Shown here: positions 24,321 through 32,540 of the stretch, in pieces
Position numbering within the stretch: the stretch's first letter is position 1
Layout: each line of letters starts with the position of its first letter
Source of the DNA: Isoptericola chiayiensis
Lineage (GTDB): Bacteria > Actinomycetota > Actinomycetes > Actinomycetales > Cellulomonadaceae
Direction of reading: 5' to 3'
DNA: 64,000 bases
Assembly: GCF_013149805.1 (NCBI RefSeq)
Contig: NZ_JABEZT010000003.1
Location: 186,001-250,000 of the forward strand
Notes under the pieces: model-generated
The model's input: the letters and a program-made list of their open reading frames with translations, nothing else
What the model was told of the DNA's origin: nothing
Database searches by the model: none
Translations under genes and position numbers: made by a program

Positions 24321-24429
24321 CCCGGAGGGATGACCAGGAGTTGACCAGTCCCTGAACAGGCCCTGGACAGATGCCCGAGGAGACCGCTACTGTCGCGGAC
24401 ATCGGCGACGGTGACGGGAGATCACTTCG

Positions 24430-26046
24430 ATGACCAGCGGTTTCACCGCCCTCACCCGCACCGTGGCGATGGCGGTCGCCACCGCGCTGGGCCTCCTCAC
24501 GATGCTCGTGGCCCCCGCCTCCGCGGCCGACGGGGACGACCCGCTCGAGACGACTCTCCAGGTCGCCCAGGTCGGGACGTGGCGCCCCGGCGGCCCTCTG
24601 GTGCTCGACATCTCGGCCACCGGGCCCGACGGTGAGCCTGTGGCCGCGGGGTTCCTCAGGGCCGGGGTCGGCGGGGTCACGGTCGATGACGCGAAGACCC
24701 TCACCGGCGAGAGTTCGACGGTCCGCTGGGTCGTCCCGACGCCTCCGGTGGCGGCAGGTCCCCACGAGGTGGCGATCGTCTACATGGGCAGTCGCGAGCA
24801 CGCCCCGCAGCGCTGGGTCGGCACCCTGCACGTCGAGGAGGGCACGGGGCCGACGACGATGACCGTCGATCCGCCGCCGCAGGCCACGTACGGCGACTGG
24901 GTGACCTTCGTCGTCGACGTCGAGACGCCGACCGACCTGCCTGCCGACGAACCCGAGGGCCAGGTGGCGATCAGGTGGGACGACGCGTCCATGAGGACCC
25001 GGACGGCCCCGGTGTCCGGGGGAGAGGCGCACGTGCAGGTGTGGGCCGAGACGCCCGGACTGCACCACTACGAGGTCACCTTCTACAGCTCGGGTGAGGC
25101 CCGGACCGTCGCGGTCGGCGGGACGCTGGCCGTGGCCAAGGCCCGTCCCGAGCTGCGGGTCTGGTCCAACGACGTCCAGCAGGGGGTCATGAACACCGCC
25201 GGGGGCGCCTGGGAGGTGGCCGCACGCCTGGACTTCCCGTGGCGGGTCGACGGGACGATGTCGCTGTACGACGGCGACCGGAGGCTCGCGACCCGGGACG
25301 TCGCGAGCACGGCCTCCCGGGCCGCCGTCTTCACGCTCGCTCCCGACGCCGTCCCCGCCGGCCGGCAGCGGTTGACGGTCCGGCTGACCGACTCGCCGTA
25401 CGTGGCCGACACCAGCGCCTCTCTCGACCTCGAGATCGTGAAGAACCCCGCGTCGATCAGGGTGGAGCGGGCCACGGATCGGACGCTGCAGTGGGGCAGG
25501 CCGCACAAGCTCCGTGTCGACGTCCGCAGCGTGGAGCAGTACTGGCCTGATCAGACTCCGACGGGCACGGTGAAGGTCTATCGGGGGACGAAGAAGGTCG
25601 GCGCAGCGACGCTGGACCGTTCCGGCGACGTGGTCGTGCGGATCAAGGGCAAAAAGCTCCCCGTCGGGCGGACGAAGCTTCGCTTCGTGTACTCCGGCGA
25701 CACCGTCTACGAAGCCAGGACGAAGTACCGCACGGTCAAGGTGCACAAGGCCACGACGAAGATGCGGGCCAAGATCATCGACAAGACCGTGCACCGTCCC
25801 CAGCGTGTCAAGGTCCGGCTGCGCCTGACCTCGCCGTCCGACGTCGCTCTGACCGGCAAGGTCCGGCTCAAGGTGGACGGCAGGACGGTCAAGACGGTGC
25901 GGCTGAAGAAGAAGCACGACGGCTCGCGCACCGTCTCGCTGCCGCGCTCCGTGGGGCCGACGCACCACTACCTCAAGGTGGTCTACCGCGCGACGCCCAC
26001 CAAGAAGAAGTCGGTCAAGGTGCCGCTGTACTTCAGGGTGTTCTGA
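24430..26046 (+). CDS. Secreted Ig-like repeat protein
   Basis: The 538-residue protein has a signal peptide (to about ASAAD, residue 34) and then four to five bacterial Ig-like domains of the Big_3 type. Recurrent pieces such as GTVKVYRGTKKVGAATLDRS and GKVRLKVDGRTVKTVRLKKK show them. The last 200 residues are rich in lysine and arginine. No catalytic domain, LPXTG signal or membrane tail is seen, so it is likely released or held to the wall by charge. The function is unknown. The 109 bases before it carry no clear promoter. Confidence 0.7.
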   Translation: MTSGFTALTRTVAMAVATALGLLTMLVAPASAADGDDPLETTLQVAQVGTWRPGGPLVLDISATGPDGEPVAAGFLRAGVGGVTVDDAKTLTGESSTVRWVVPTPPVAAGPHEVAIVYMGSREHAPQRWVGTLHVEEGTGPTTMTVDPPPQATYGDWVTFVVDVETPTDLPADEPEGQVAIRWDDASMRTRTAPVSGGEAHVQVWAETPGLHHYEVTFYSSGEARTVAVGGTLAVAKARPELRVWSNDVQQGVMNTAGGAWEVAARLDFPWRVDGTMSLYDGDRRLATRDVASTASRAAVFTLAPDAVPAGRQRLTVRLTDSPYVADTSASLDLEIVKNPASIRVERATDRTLQWGRPHKLRVDVRSVEQYWPDQTPTGTVKVYRGTKKVGAATLDRSGDVVVRIKGKKLPVGRTKLRFVYSGDTVYEARTKYRTVKVHKATTKMRAKIIDKTVHRPQRVKVRLRLTSPSDVALTGKVRLKVDGRTVKTVRLKKKHDGSRTVSLPRSVGPTHHYLKVVYRATPTKKKSVKVPLYFRVF

Positions 26047-26094
26047 CGCGTCCGACGACCCGGGGTGCCGCGTCGCGGGACGCCCTCCCGGTGC

Positions 26095-26460
26095 TCACGT
26101 CGGCTCGCGCAGGAACTCCGGGCGCACCAGGTGTGACAGCTCGAACCGCACCGAGTGTCTGATCCTGTCGTCCAGGAAGCCGCTCAGGAGCTCCAGTGTC
26201 TCGGGGACGGCAGGCTGGGCCTCCTTCGCGCCCAGGCCCTGCACGATGAGCATCCGTGCCAGAGTCGAGACGGGGATGCCGAGGCGCTCCGCCTGCGAGG
26301 ACAGGTCGGCGAACACTTCGGCGTCCAAACGCACCGACAGCACCTTCGGCGGCGTCCCCGGGGTGCGGCGCGTGCCCACTGCATCGGCTGGCAACGGCTC
26401 GTGCCTCGACTCCTCGGCGGCGTCCGCCTCGGCAGCGATCAGGTCTCGTGCGTCATCCAT
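26095..26460 (-). CDS. Ribbon-helix-helix antitoxin-like protein
   Basis: The 121-residue protein has an RHH core at about 40-75: VLSVRLDAEVFADLSSQAER then LGIPVSTLARMLIVQGL, where the first strand contacts DNA in CopG/MetJ-like repressors. The C-terminal half (LELLSGFLDDRIRHSVRFEL) may bind the partner toxin. It starts six bases after the stop of the BrnT-like gene, with AAGGAG in front. The order toxin first, antitoxin second is that of BrnT-BrnA modules. Confidence 0.7.
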   Translation of the reverse strand: MDDARDLIAAEADAAEESRHEPLPADAVGTRRTPGTPPKVLSVRLDAEVFADLSSQAERLGIPVSTLARMLIVQGLGAKEAQPAVPETLELLSGFLDDRIRHSVRFELSHLVRPEFLREPT

Positions 26461-26466
26461 CTGTCG

Positions 26467-26778
26467 TCACTCCTTCCCGTCCTCGCCCGTGTATCGGCGC
26501 TGGTCGCCGGTGTCGGACTTCCACGCGGTGGCGCCCCAAAGGTTCTCGCTGTCCTCCACGGTGATCACTGTGATCAGGAAGCCCGCCGTGTCTGACCAGC
26601 CGATAGTCCGGACGCTTTGGCCGCTCGTGCTGGCGAAGTCGGGTCGGAACTCCACCGCGTAGGGGTCCGCGTATGCCTCGTTGGCCCACGCAGGTTCGAT
26701 GTTCTGTTCGCCTGGCCCATACCGGTCGGTGCGCGTGCGGATGTGCTCGCTGCGATGCCGCCAGTCAGGTAGTGCCAT
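26467..26778 (-). CDS. BrnT-like toxin candidate
   Basis: The 103-residue protein resembles BrnT-type RelE-fold toxins in layout. It has EPAWANEAYADPYAVEF (the helix before the strand region), a turn RTIGWSDTAGFLITVITVED and the end GATAWKSDTGDQRRYTGE. BrnT family members are mRNA-cleaving ribonucleases; catalysis here is not shown. The ATG at 26778 is used; the TTG nine bases upstream is weaker. The pair sits alone between unrelated genes, as mobile toxin-antitoxin modules often do. Confidence 0.55.
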   Translation of the reverse strand: MALPDWRHRSEHIRTRTDRYGPGEQNIEPAWANEAYADPYAVEFRPDFASTSGQSVRTIGWSDTAGFLITVITVEDSENLWGATAWKSDTGDQRRYTGEDGKE

Positions 26779-26792
26779 GTATGACAAAATAC
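26779..26792. promoter_or_regulatory. Possible autoregulatory operator of the toxin-antitoxin pair
   Basis: GTATGACAAAATAC is a four-base-arm dyad directly upstream of the toxin start, in an AT-rich promoter-like patch. Confidence 0.35.
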
Positions 26793-26847
26793 TACAACGC
26801 CCTCACGGTATGGGCGCCCGACCCGATGGTGCTGGCAGACTCCGGGC

Positions 26848-27480
26848 ATGACCGTGCTGATCGAACCTGCAGGTGAGGCGGACATCGGGGCCGGTGCCCG
26901 GCTGATCGCCGAGGCGTTCCGCGACGACGTCGTGGTGCGCCGGGTCGTGCCGGGCGACCACGACAGGGTCGATCGGCTGACCGACGTCTATACCGCGGCG
27001 CTGCGCACGGGGGCCTGCGTGTCGGGGGCGGTCGACGTCGCGCGGGCCGGTCCGGGCGGGCCGATCCTCGGGGTGGCCGTGTGGGAGGGGCCGCACGGTC
27101 GCCGCGACGTGCTGACCGAGCTGCGCGAGGTGCCGCGGTACCTGCGGGCGCTCGGGCTGCGGTACGTGCCGGCGGTCAGGGCCCGCCTGGCCCGGTGGGC
27201 GCGAGCCCGGCCGACGACGGCGCACTGGTACCTGGCTGATCTCGCCGTGACTCCTGCGGCCCGGGGGCGTGGTGTCGGGTCGGCGCTGCTGGAGCACCGG
27301 TTGCGGGCCGTCGACGCCGAGGCCCGGCCCGCCTACCTGGAGGCCACCGGCCCCGGCAACCAGCGTCTCTACGAGCGTTTCGGGTTCCGGGACCAGGGGC
27401 CGCTGGACGACGACGGCACCCCGGTGGCGATGTGGCGTCCGGCGGGCGGTCAGAGCTGTTCGACGACGGCCGGGTCCTGA
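26848..27480 (+). CDS. GNAT family N-acetyltransferase
   Basis: The 210-residue protein has the GNAT core: WYLADLAVTPAARGRGVGSA is beta-4 with the acetyl-CoA loop (RGRGVGSA), followed by RPAYLEATGPGNQRLYERFG. The N-terminal part resembles EVE-less aminoglycoside-type GNATs but gives no substrate. Its last ten codons overlap the tail of the converging aldo/keto reductase gene by 31 bases. It may be subject to interference from the operon on the other strand. Confidence 0.85.
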   Translation: MTVLIEPAGEADIGAGARLIAEAFRDDVVVRRVVPGDHDRVDRLTDVYTAALRTGACVSGAVDVARAGPGGPILGVAVWEGPHGRRDVLTELREVPRYLRALGLRYVPAVRARLARWARARPTTAHWYLADLAVTPAARGRGVGSALLEHRLRAVDAEARPAYLEATGPGNQRLYERFGFRDQGPLDDDGTPVAMWRPAGGQSCSTTAGS

Positions 27481-28262
27481 CCCTTGTTGCGGCCGTCCGG
27501 GCGCGCGAGCGTGGCCACGGCGTCCATCTCGGCGTCGGTGAGCGTCACCTCGAGGGCGGCGAGGTTCTGGCGCTGGCGGTCGGGGCTGCTGGCCTTGGGG
27601 ATCGGCAGGACGCCGAGGCGGGCGTGCCAGGCCAGGATCACCGCGGGTACGCCCACCCCGTGCGCGGCCGCGATCTCGGTGAGCACCGGCTCGGTGAACA
27701 GGCTGTTGGCCCGCCCGAGGGGGCTCCAGGCCTGGGTGACGATGCCGTGGGCGGTGTCGTAGGCGCGTTGTTCGGCCTGGGGGAAGTAGGGGTGCAGCTC
27801 GATCTGGTTGACCGCGGGGGTGACGCCGGTCTCGGTGACGAGTCGGTCGATGTGCTCGGGCAGGAAGTTGGAGACGCCGATCTCGCGGACCAGGCCGCGT
27901 GAGCGGGCCTCGATCAGTGCCTGCCAGGCCTCGACGTACTGGTCGCGGGCGGGGTTGGGCCAGTGGATGAGGTAGAGGTCGAGGTGGTCGAGTCCGGTGC
28001 GGTAGACGGACTCCTCGATGCAGGCCAGGGCCTGGTCGTGGGCGTGGTGGCGTCCGGGCAGCTTGGAGGTGACGATGACGTCCTCGCGTGGGACGACGCC
28101 GGAGCGCACCGCCGCGCCCACGGCGCCCTCGTTCTCGTAGTTGAACGCGGAGTCGATCAGGCGGTAGCCGGCATGCAGGGCGGACTCCACGAGGCGTGCC
28201 GCCTCGCCCCCGTGCAGGCTGCCGGTGCCGAACCCGATCGCGGGCAGCGTCAGGGTGCTCAT
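27450..28262 (-). CDS. Aldo/keto reductase 1
   Basis: The 270-residue NADPH-dependent reductase has a full catalytic tetrad: Asp37 and Tyr42 (LIDSAFNYENE), Lys67 (TSKLPGR) and His100 (YLIHWP). The cofactor-binding end PIPKASSPDRQRQNL is kept. It reduces carbonyls such as 2,5-diketogluconate-like sugars or methylglyoxal; the true substrate is unknown. It is last in a four-gene operon and overlaps the stop of the preceding gene (ATGA). Its central 450 bases are almost identical to the other reductase in the operon. Confidence 0.9.
   Translation of the reverse strand: MSTLTLPAIGFGTGSLHGGEAARLVESALHAGYRLIDSAFNYENEGAVGAAVRSGVVPREDVIVTSKLPGRHHAHDQALACIEESVYRTGLDHLDLYLIHWPNPARDQYVEAWQALIEARSRGLVREIGVSNFLPEHIDRLVTETGVTPAVNQIELHPYFPQAEQRAYDTAHGIVTQAWSPLGRANSLFTEPVLTEIAAAHGVGVPAVILAWHARLGVLPIPKASSPDRQRQNLAALEVTLTDAEMDAVATLARPDGRNKGQDPAVVEQL
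27721..28170. repeat. 450-base near-identical block, copy 1
   Basis: Matches 28997-29446 (offset 1276) with one mismatch, at 27771. Outside the block the two genes differ at many positions, which points to recent gene conversion. Confidence 0.9.
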
Positions 28263-28726
28263 GAGTGCGGGGTCAGCCGGATCACGGGGATGAGGCGGTC
28301 GGTCTTGCGCTCGTAGCCGGCGAACTGCTTCGCCTGCTCGGTGATGCGCGTCCAGGCGGCCGCGCGCTCGTCGCCGTGGAGCTCGGTGGCCGTCACGGGA
28401 ACCCTGCGCCCGCCGAGCTCGACGGCGGCCTGATCGGGGTGGGCGGCCAGGTTGCGGTACCAGTCGGGGTTCGACGCCGCCCCGCCGGCCGAGGCCACCA
28501 CGAGCCAGCCGGCCCGACCGTCGGGCAGGTCGTCGCCGAACCAGGCCACCGGCGTGCTGCGCTCCTGACCTGAGGTCCGCCCGACGGTGACCAGGACGAG
28601 CACGTCCATCCCCATGAAGGGCTTGTCGCTGCGGCGGGCACGGGGTGTGACGAGCTTGTTCATCCAGCGCAGGAACCGTCCGGGCGGTGCGGCACCCCGC
28701 GTGCCCTGGGGGTGGGTGAACGTCAT
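28259..28726 (-). CDS. Deazaflavin (F420)-dependent nitroreductase family protein
   Basis: The 155-residue split-barrel protein shows the Ddn-type pattern: MDVLVLVTVGRTSGQERSTP, VASAGGAASNPDWYRNLAAH and the C-terminal RLIPVIRL. Family members use F420H2 (some FMN) to reduce a wide range of substrates. It is translated with both neighbouring aldo/keto reductases through TGATG and ATGA overlaps, so the three act in one detoxification or reduction unit. No signal peptide is present, unlike the membrane-anchored paralogue at 19 kb. Confidence 0.85.
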   Translation of the reverse strand: MTFTHPQGTRGAAPPGRFLRWMNKLVTPRARRSDKPFMGMDVLVLVTVGRTSGQERSTPVAWFGDDLPDGRAGWLVVASAGGAASNPDWYRNLAAHPDQAAVELGGRRVPVTATELHGDERAAAWTRITEQAKQFAGYERKTDRLIPVIRLTPHS

Positions 28727-29550
28727 CACAGCTCCTCGTAGACGGCCGGGTCCTGGTCGGCGGTACGCCCGTCGGGGCGGCCCAGGCCCGAGATCCGGTC
28801 GACCTCCGCGTCGGACAGCTCGATGGTCGCGGCCTCGAGGTTCTGGCGTTGGCGGTCGGGGCTGCTGGCCTTGGGGATCGGCAGGACGCCGAGGCGGGTG
28901 TGCCAGGCGAGGATGACCTGGACGACGGAGACGCCGTGGTCCTCGGCGATGCCGGTCAGGACGGGATCGCGCAGCAGCTCGTTGGCGCGTCCGATCGGGC
29001 TCCAGGCCTGGGTGACGATGCCGTGGGCGGTGTCGTAGGCGCGTTGGTCGGCCTGGGGGAAGTAGGGGTGCAGCTCGATCTGGTTGACCGCGGGGGTGAC
29101 GCCGGTCTCGGTGACGAGTCGGTCGATGTGCTCGGGCAGGAAGTTGGAGACGCCGATCTCGCGGACCAGGCCGCGTGAGCGGGCCTCGATCAGTGCCTGC
29201 CAGGCCTCGACGTACTGGTCGCGGGCGGGGTTGGGCCAGTGGATGAGGTAGAGGTCGAGGTGGTCGAGTCCGGTGCGGTAGACGGACTCCTCGATGCAGG
29301 CCAGGGCCTGGTCGTGGGCGTGGTGGCGTCCGGGCAGCTTGGAGGTGACGATGACGTCCTCGCGTGGGACGACGCCGGAGCGCACCGCCGCGCCCACGGC
29401 GCCCTCGTTCTCGTAGTTGAACGCGGAGTCGATCAGGCGGTAGCCGCCCTGCAGGGCGCGGCTGATCGTCTCGACGCCGTCGGCACCGTTGAGTCGGTAG
29501 GTGCCGAAACCGACGTCGGGCAGGGTCAGGTGCTCGGTGGTGTGCGGCAA
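28726..29550 (-). CDS. Aldo/keto reductase 2
   Basis: The 274-residue reductase has the tetrad Asp41, Tyr46, Lys71 and His104. It is paralogous to reductase 1, with an identical middle (about residues 36-185) but different first 35 and last 85 residues, where substrate loops and cofactor specificity lie. It starts 12 bases after the DJ-1-like gene. The pair probably widened the range of carbonyls handled, while conversion keeps the core uniform. Confidence 0.9.
   Translation of the reverse strand: MPHTTEHLTLPDVGFGTYRLNGADGVETISRALQGGYRLIDSAFNYENEGAVGAAVRSGVVPREDVIVTSKLPGRHHAHDQALACIEESVYRTGLDHLDLYLIHWPNPARDQYVEAWQALIEARSRGLVREIGVSNFLPEHIDRLVTETGVTPAVNQIELHPYFPQADQRAYDTAHGIVTQAWSPIGRANELLRDPVLTGIAEDHGVSVVQVILAWHTRLGVLPIPKASSPDRQRQNLEAATIELSDAEVDRISGLGRPDGRTADQDPAVYEEL
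28997..29446. repeat. 450-base near-identical block, copy 2
   Basis: Direct repeat of 27721-28170; both copies lie in coding sequence, same orientation. Confidence 0.9.
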
Positions 29551-29562
29551 CGTGGCCTCCTC

Positions 29563-30126
29563 TCAGGAGACGAGCGCGTCGTCGACGGCGCCCAGGAAGT
29601 CGTCGAGGTCCTTCGGCGTCCGCGACGTGATGAGGGTGCGGTCCTGCGCGGTGCACACGACGACGGACTCGTCGCGCCACTCGGCCGCGCCGGCGTTGAG
29701 GATGTCGGTGCGCAGGGACGGGTACGAGGTGAGGGTCTTGCCCTCGACCACGCCGGCCTCGACGAGCGCCCAGGGACCGTGGCAGATCGCGGCGATCGGG
29801 CGCCCGGAGCCGGCGAACGTCCGCACGAGCCGCGTGGTGGCCTCCTCGAGCCGCAGGGTGTCGGCGTTGAGGGTGCCGCCGGGGATCAGCAGCAGGTCGA
29901 AGCCCTCGGCCTCGACGTCGTCGAGGGACACGTCGGCGGGCACGGTCTGACCGGGGTCCTTGTCGCCGACGAGTGTGGCGACGTCCTGCGCACCGGGGGA
30001 GGCGACGGTCACGACGGCGCCGTGCTCGCGCAGGTGCTCGAGCGGGACCACGAGCTCGTCCTGCTCCACGCCGTAGCTCGTCACGATCGCCAGGACGGTC
30101 CGTCCGGTGAGGTCGTGGGTAGCCAT
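29563..30126 (-). CDS. DJ-1/PfpI family protein
   Basis: The 187-residue protein has the nucleophile elbow AAICHGPWALVEAG with Cys115 and the strand LLLIPGGTLNADTL. DJ-1/PfpI members of this length (YhbO/PfpI type) are protease-, chaperone- or glyoxalase-like. AAGGAG lies upstream of the ATG. It heads the operon with two aldo/keto reductases and a deazaflavin reductase, which fits a shared job in reactive-carbonyl defence. Confidence 0.88.
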   Translation of the reverse strand: MATHDLTGRTVLAIVTSYGVEQDELVVPLEHLREHGAVVTVASPGAQDVATLVGDKDPGQTVPADVSLDDVEAEGFDLLLIPGGTLNADTLRLEEATTRLVRTFAGSGRPIAAICHGPWALVEAGVVEGKTLTSYPSLRTDILNAGAAEWRDESVVVCTAQDRTLITSRTPKDLDDFLGAVDDALVS

Positions 30127-30304
30127 GGGGGTCTCCTTCCCTCGGGGTTCCCGGTCCGCGGTGTGCCGCGGCGGGGCTCGCCACCGTAGGCACGACGTTG
30201 CCCGGGGCGCATGTCGGCGGGTCTCGGCGCAGGTCGTCGGCCCGCTGTGGACCGTCGCGGCCGGGCGCGGCAGGATGGTGGTACGACGACGAGCGGAGGC
30301 ACAC

Positions 30305-30613
30305 ATGAGCAAGTCCGTCAGCACCGCCAAGGCCGGCGCGAAGCGCGGCCCGAGCCTGCTCAAGATGGTGATGTTCGCGCTCGTCGTCGCGGCCGTCACC
30401 AAGGAGCTCCAGAAGGACCCCGAGGACCGGGAGTGGCACGGGACGGTCGCCGGGTTCGTGCCCTACGAGTTCCGCGTCCCCACGCTCGAGCGCTTCAAGG
30501 AGCGCGTGTGGGACCCGGACGGCGAGCACCTCCTCAGCCCGCACGTGTGGGGCGTGGGCTGGACGGTCAACGTCGGCCGCGTCGTCTCCCTCGTCCGGGG
30601 CCTCGGCAGCTGA
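30305..30613 (+). CDS. Small DUF5808-like protein
   Basis: The 102-residue protein has one possible membrane helix near the N-terminus (LLKMVMFALVVAAVTKEL). A conserved C-terminal part reads RVWDPDGEHLLSPHVWGVGW and TVNVGRVVSL, which I recognise as the DUF5808 type. The function is not known. GAGCGGAG precedes the ATG. It diverges from the DJ-1 operon over 178 bases. Confidence 0.6.
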   Translation: MSKSVSTAKAGAKRGPSLLKMVMFALVVAAVTKELQKDPEDREWHGTVAGFVPYEFRVPTLERFKERVWDPDGEHLLSPHVWGVGWTVNVGRVVSLVRGLGS

Positions 30614-30652
30614 CCGAGCCCGGCGGAGGGCTGACCGGGGCCCGCGGCCGGC

Positions 30653-31276
30653 TCAGCCGACCAGTGCGGCCCCGTACTTCCACACGACGGCGGCCACCAG
30701 CAGGATCAGCCAGGCCGCGGTGAGGTAGACGTCGGCGTCGATGCGCACCATCGCCACCGCGCGGCGCTGCAGGCCGCGCGGCAGGTAGAGGTTGTCCTCC
30801 ATGACGTTCCAGTGCAGCAGCGAGACCCAGACCACCGTGGTGGACAGGGTGATGAGCAGGCACCACGGGCACAGCGCGTTGATCACCAGGTAGGACTGGG
30901 CGAACAGCCAGTACGCGAACAGCAGCCCGATCGTGTAGACGCCCTGGGCGGCGGCCATGAACCAGCGGGGGAACGTCACCCCGCCGAGGCTCGCCACGGC
31001 GAGCGTGATGACCACGGGTTCGGCGATGAGCCCGAGGAACGCGTTGGGGAACCCGAGGAGCTGGGCCTGCCAGGACAGGGCGACGGTGCCGCACGAGATC
31101 ACGGCGTTGATGTCGCAGGCCAGGTCGGTGCCGGCGTCGGCGGCGAGGACGACGGCGTCGATCGACAGCACGAGCGACGCGGTGAGGCTGATCAGCGCCG
31201 AGACGAGCATGCTGCCGAACACCCAGCCACGGGTGTGCCGACGCCCGGGCAGATACGTCGACTCGCGCGCGTCCAT
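30653..31276 (-). CDS. Vitamin K epoxide reductase family protein
   Basis: The 207-residue membrane protein has about five helices. The loop cysteines Cys54 and Cys62 (LACDINAVISCG) and the active-site CPWC (Cys136, Cys139) are both present, so the redox relay is complete. Bacterial VKORs re-oxidise a DsbA-like partner with quinone to drive disulfide formation in exported proteins. No DsbA gene is fused or adjacent. Many secreted enzymes in this window contain paired cysteines that would need such a system. Confidence 0.92.
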   Translation of the reverse strand: MDARESTYLPGRRHTRGWVFGSMLVSALISLTASLVLSIDAVVLAADAGTDLACDINAVISCGTVALSWQAQLLGFPNAFLGLIAEPVVITLAVASLGGVTFPRWFMAAAQGVYTIGLLFAYWLFAQSYLVINALCPWCLLITLSTTVVWVSLLHWNVMEDNLYLPRGLQRRAVAMVRIDADVYLTAAWLILLVAAVVWKYGAALVG

Positions 31277-31341
31277 GGACGCCAGCCTACGACCGGCGCC
31301 GTGCCGGGCCGGGCGCGCTGTGGACGACCGTACGCATCGAG

Positions 31342-31355
31342 CGTACGATCGTACG
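31342..31355. promoter_or_regulatory. Perfect palindromic operator
   Basis: CGTACGATCGTACG is a perfect 14-base palindrome one base before the acetyltransferase start; another CGTACG lies at 31329-31334. It is the likely site of the TetR repressor encoded by the next gene. Confidence 0.55.
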
Positions 31356-31356
31356 C

Positions 31357-31944
31357 ATGAGCGTCGAGAACACGGCCGAGGACACCCGGACCCAGCGCGA
31401 GCGCATGCTCGCCGGCGACCTCTACGTCGCCGACCCCGAGATCGCGCAGGACGTGCAGCGGGCCCATCGGCTCGCCGACGCCTACGCCCGGGCCGTCCTC
31501 GACGACCCCGCCGGCGCCCGCGCCGTCCTGGCCGAGCTGGTCGGCCACCTCGGCGAGGGGGCCGAGGTGCGGCCCCCGCTGTACGTCGACCTCGGCAGCC
31601 GCATCAGCCTCGGTGCCCGCACGTTCGTCAACTTCGGTCTGACCGCCCTCGACGTCGCCCCGATCACCATCGGCGAGGACTGCCTCATCGGCCCGCACGT
31701 CCAGCTCCTCACCCCCACCCACCCCGTCGACCCGGAGCCCCGCCGCGCCAAGCTCGAGGCCGCCCGGCCCATCACCCTGGGCGACAACGTCTGGCTCGGC
31801 GGCGGGGTCGTCGTCTGCCCCGGCGTCACCATCGGCGACAACACCGTGGTCGGCGCGGGATCCGTCGTCACGCGCGACCTGCCGGCGAACGTCGTGGCCG
31901 TCGGCAACCCGGCACGGGTCGTGCGCGAGGACATCGACCGATGA
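31357..31944 (+). CDS. Maltose/galactoside O-acetyltransferase-like protein
   Basis: The 195-residue protein has an N-terminal MAT/GAT helix (ERMLAGDLYVADPEIAQDVQ) and a left-handed beta-helix of hexapeptide repeats ending GGGVVVCPGVTIGDNTVVGA. The catalytic histidine lies in LTPTHPVD. It transfers acetyl from acetyl-CoA to a sugar hydroxyl. The start directly follows a palindrome with no Shine-Dalgarno, so the message is probably leaderless. It heads an operon with TetR and MFS genes, both by ATGA overlaps, which suggests acetylation plus export of a sugar-like compound. Confidence 0.85.
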   Translation: MSVENTAEDTRTQRERMLAGDLYVADPEIAQDVQRAHRLADAYARAVLDDPAGARAVLAELVGHLGEGAEVRPPLYVDLGSRISLGARTFVNFGLTALDVAPITIGEDCLIGPHVQLLTPTHPVDPEPRRAKLEAARPITLGDNVWLGGGVVVCPGVTIGDNTVVGAGSVVTRDLPANVVAVGNPARVVREDIDR

Positions 31945-32540
31945 GCGCCGCTCACCCGCCGCCGGCCGGCCGCCCCGACCCGGCGCCGTCGTCCCGCCGT
32001 CGTCGGCACGACCCCGACCGGCGCGACCGCATCGTCGCCACCTGCCTCGACGTGCTGGCCGAGCACGGCGTCGCCGGGACGTCGCACCGCCGTGTCGCCG
32101 CCGCCGCCGACGTCCCGCTGGGGTCCATGACCTACCACTTCGACGGGATGGACGACCTGCTGGGGGCGGCGTTCGGACGGTTCGCCGAGGAGGCGGCCGC
32201 CGCGTTCGAACGACGCATGACGGCGGCCCGCGACCTCGACGAGGCCCGTGCGGCCGTGGTCGCGCTCATCACCGAGGACGTCTTCGCGACCCGCCGCGAC
32301 CTGGTGCTCACCCACGAGCTCTACACCCTCGCGGCCCGCGAACCCGCGTTCCGCACCCTGACCAACGCGTGGATGCGTCGCAGCCGCCGTGCGCTCGAAC
32401 GGCACTTCGACCCCACCACCACACGCCTGGTCGACGCCTTCGTCGAGGGGATCACCATCCACCGCGCCCTGGACACCGAACCGGCCGACGACGCCGACGT
32501 GCGCGAGGCCGTCGCGCGGCTGACGGCGGGAGCCGCATGA
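31941..32540 (+). CDS. TetR-family regulator
   Basis: The 199-residue protein has the HTH at about 25-75 (IVATCLDVLAEHGVAGTSHR, VPLGSMTYHFDGMDDLLGAA). The ligand domain resembles the TetR_C group found with efflux genes. It overlaps the acetyltransferase before it and the transporter after it (ATGA both sides). The palindrome at 31342-31355 at the head of the operon is its probable operator. Confidence 0.87.
   Translation: MSAAHPPPAGRPDPAPSSRRRRHDPDRRDRIVATCLDVLAEHGVAGTSHRRVAAAADVPLGSMTYHFDGMDDLLGAAFGRFAEEAAAAFERRMTAARDLDEARAAVVALITEDVFATRRDLVLTHELYTLAAREPAFRTLTNAWMRRSRRALERHFDPTTTRLVDAFVEGITIHRALDTEPADDADVREAVARLTAGAA

Noticed and set aside
19024-28726. The two deazaflavin-type reductases (19.0 and 28.3 kb) as a recent duplication
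   Set aside because: Their sequences and lengths differ clearly and only the first has a membrane anchor; they belong to the same superfamily but are old paralogues.
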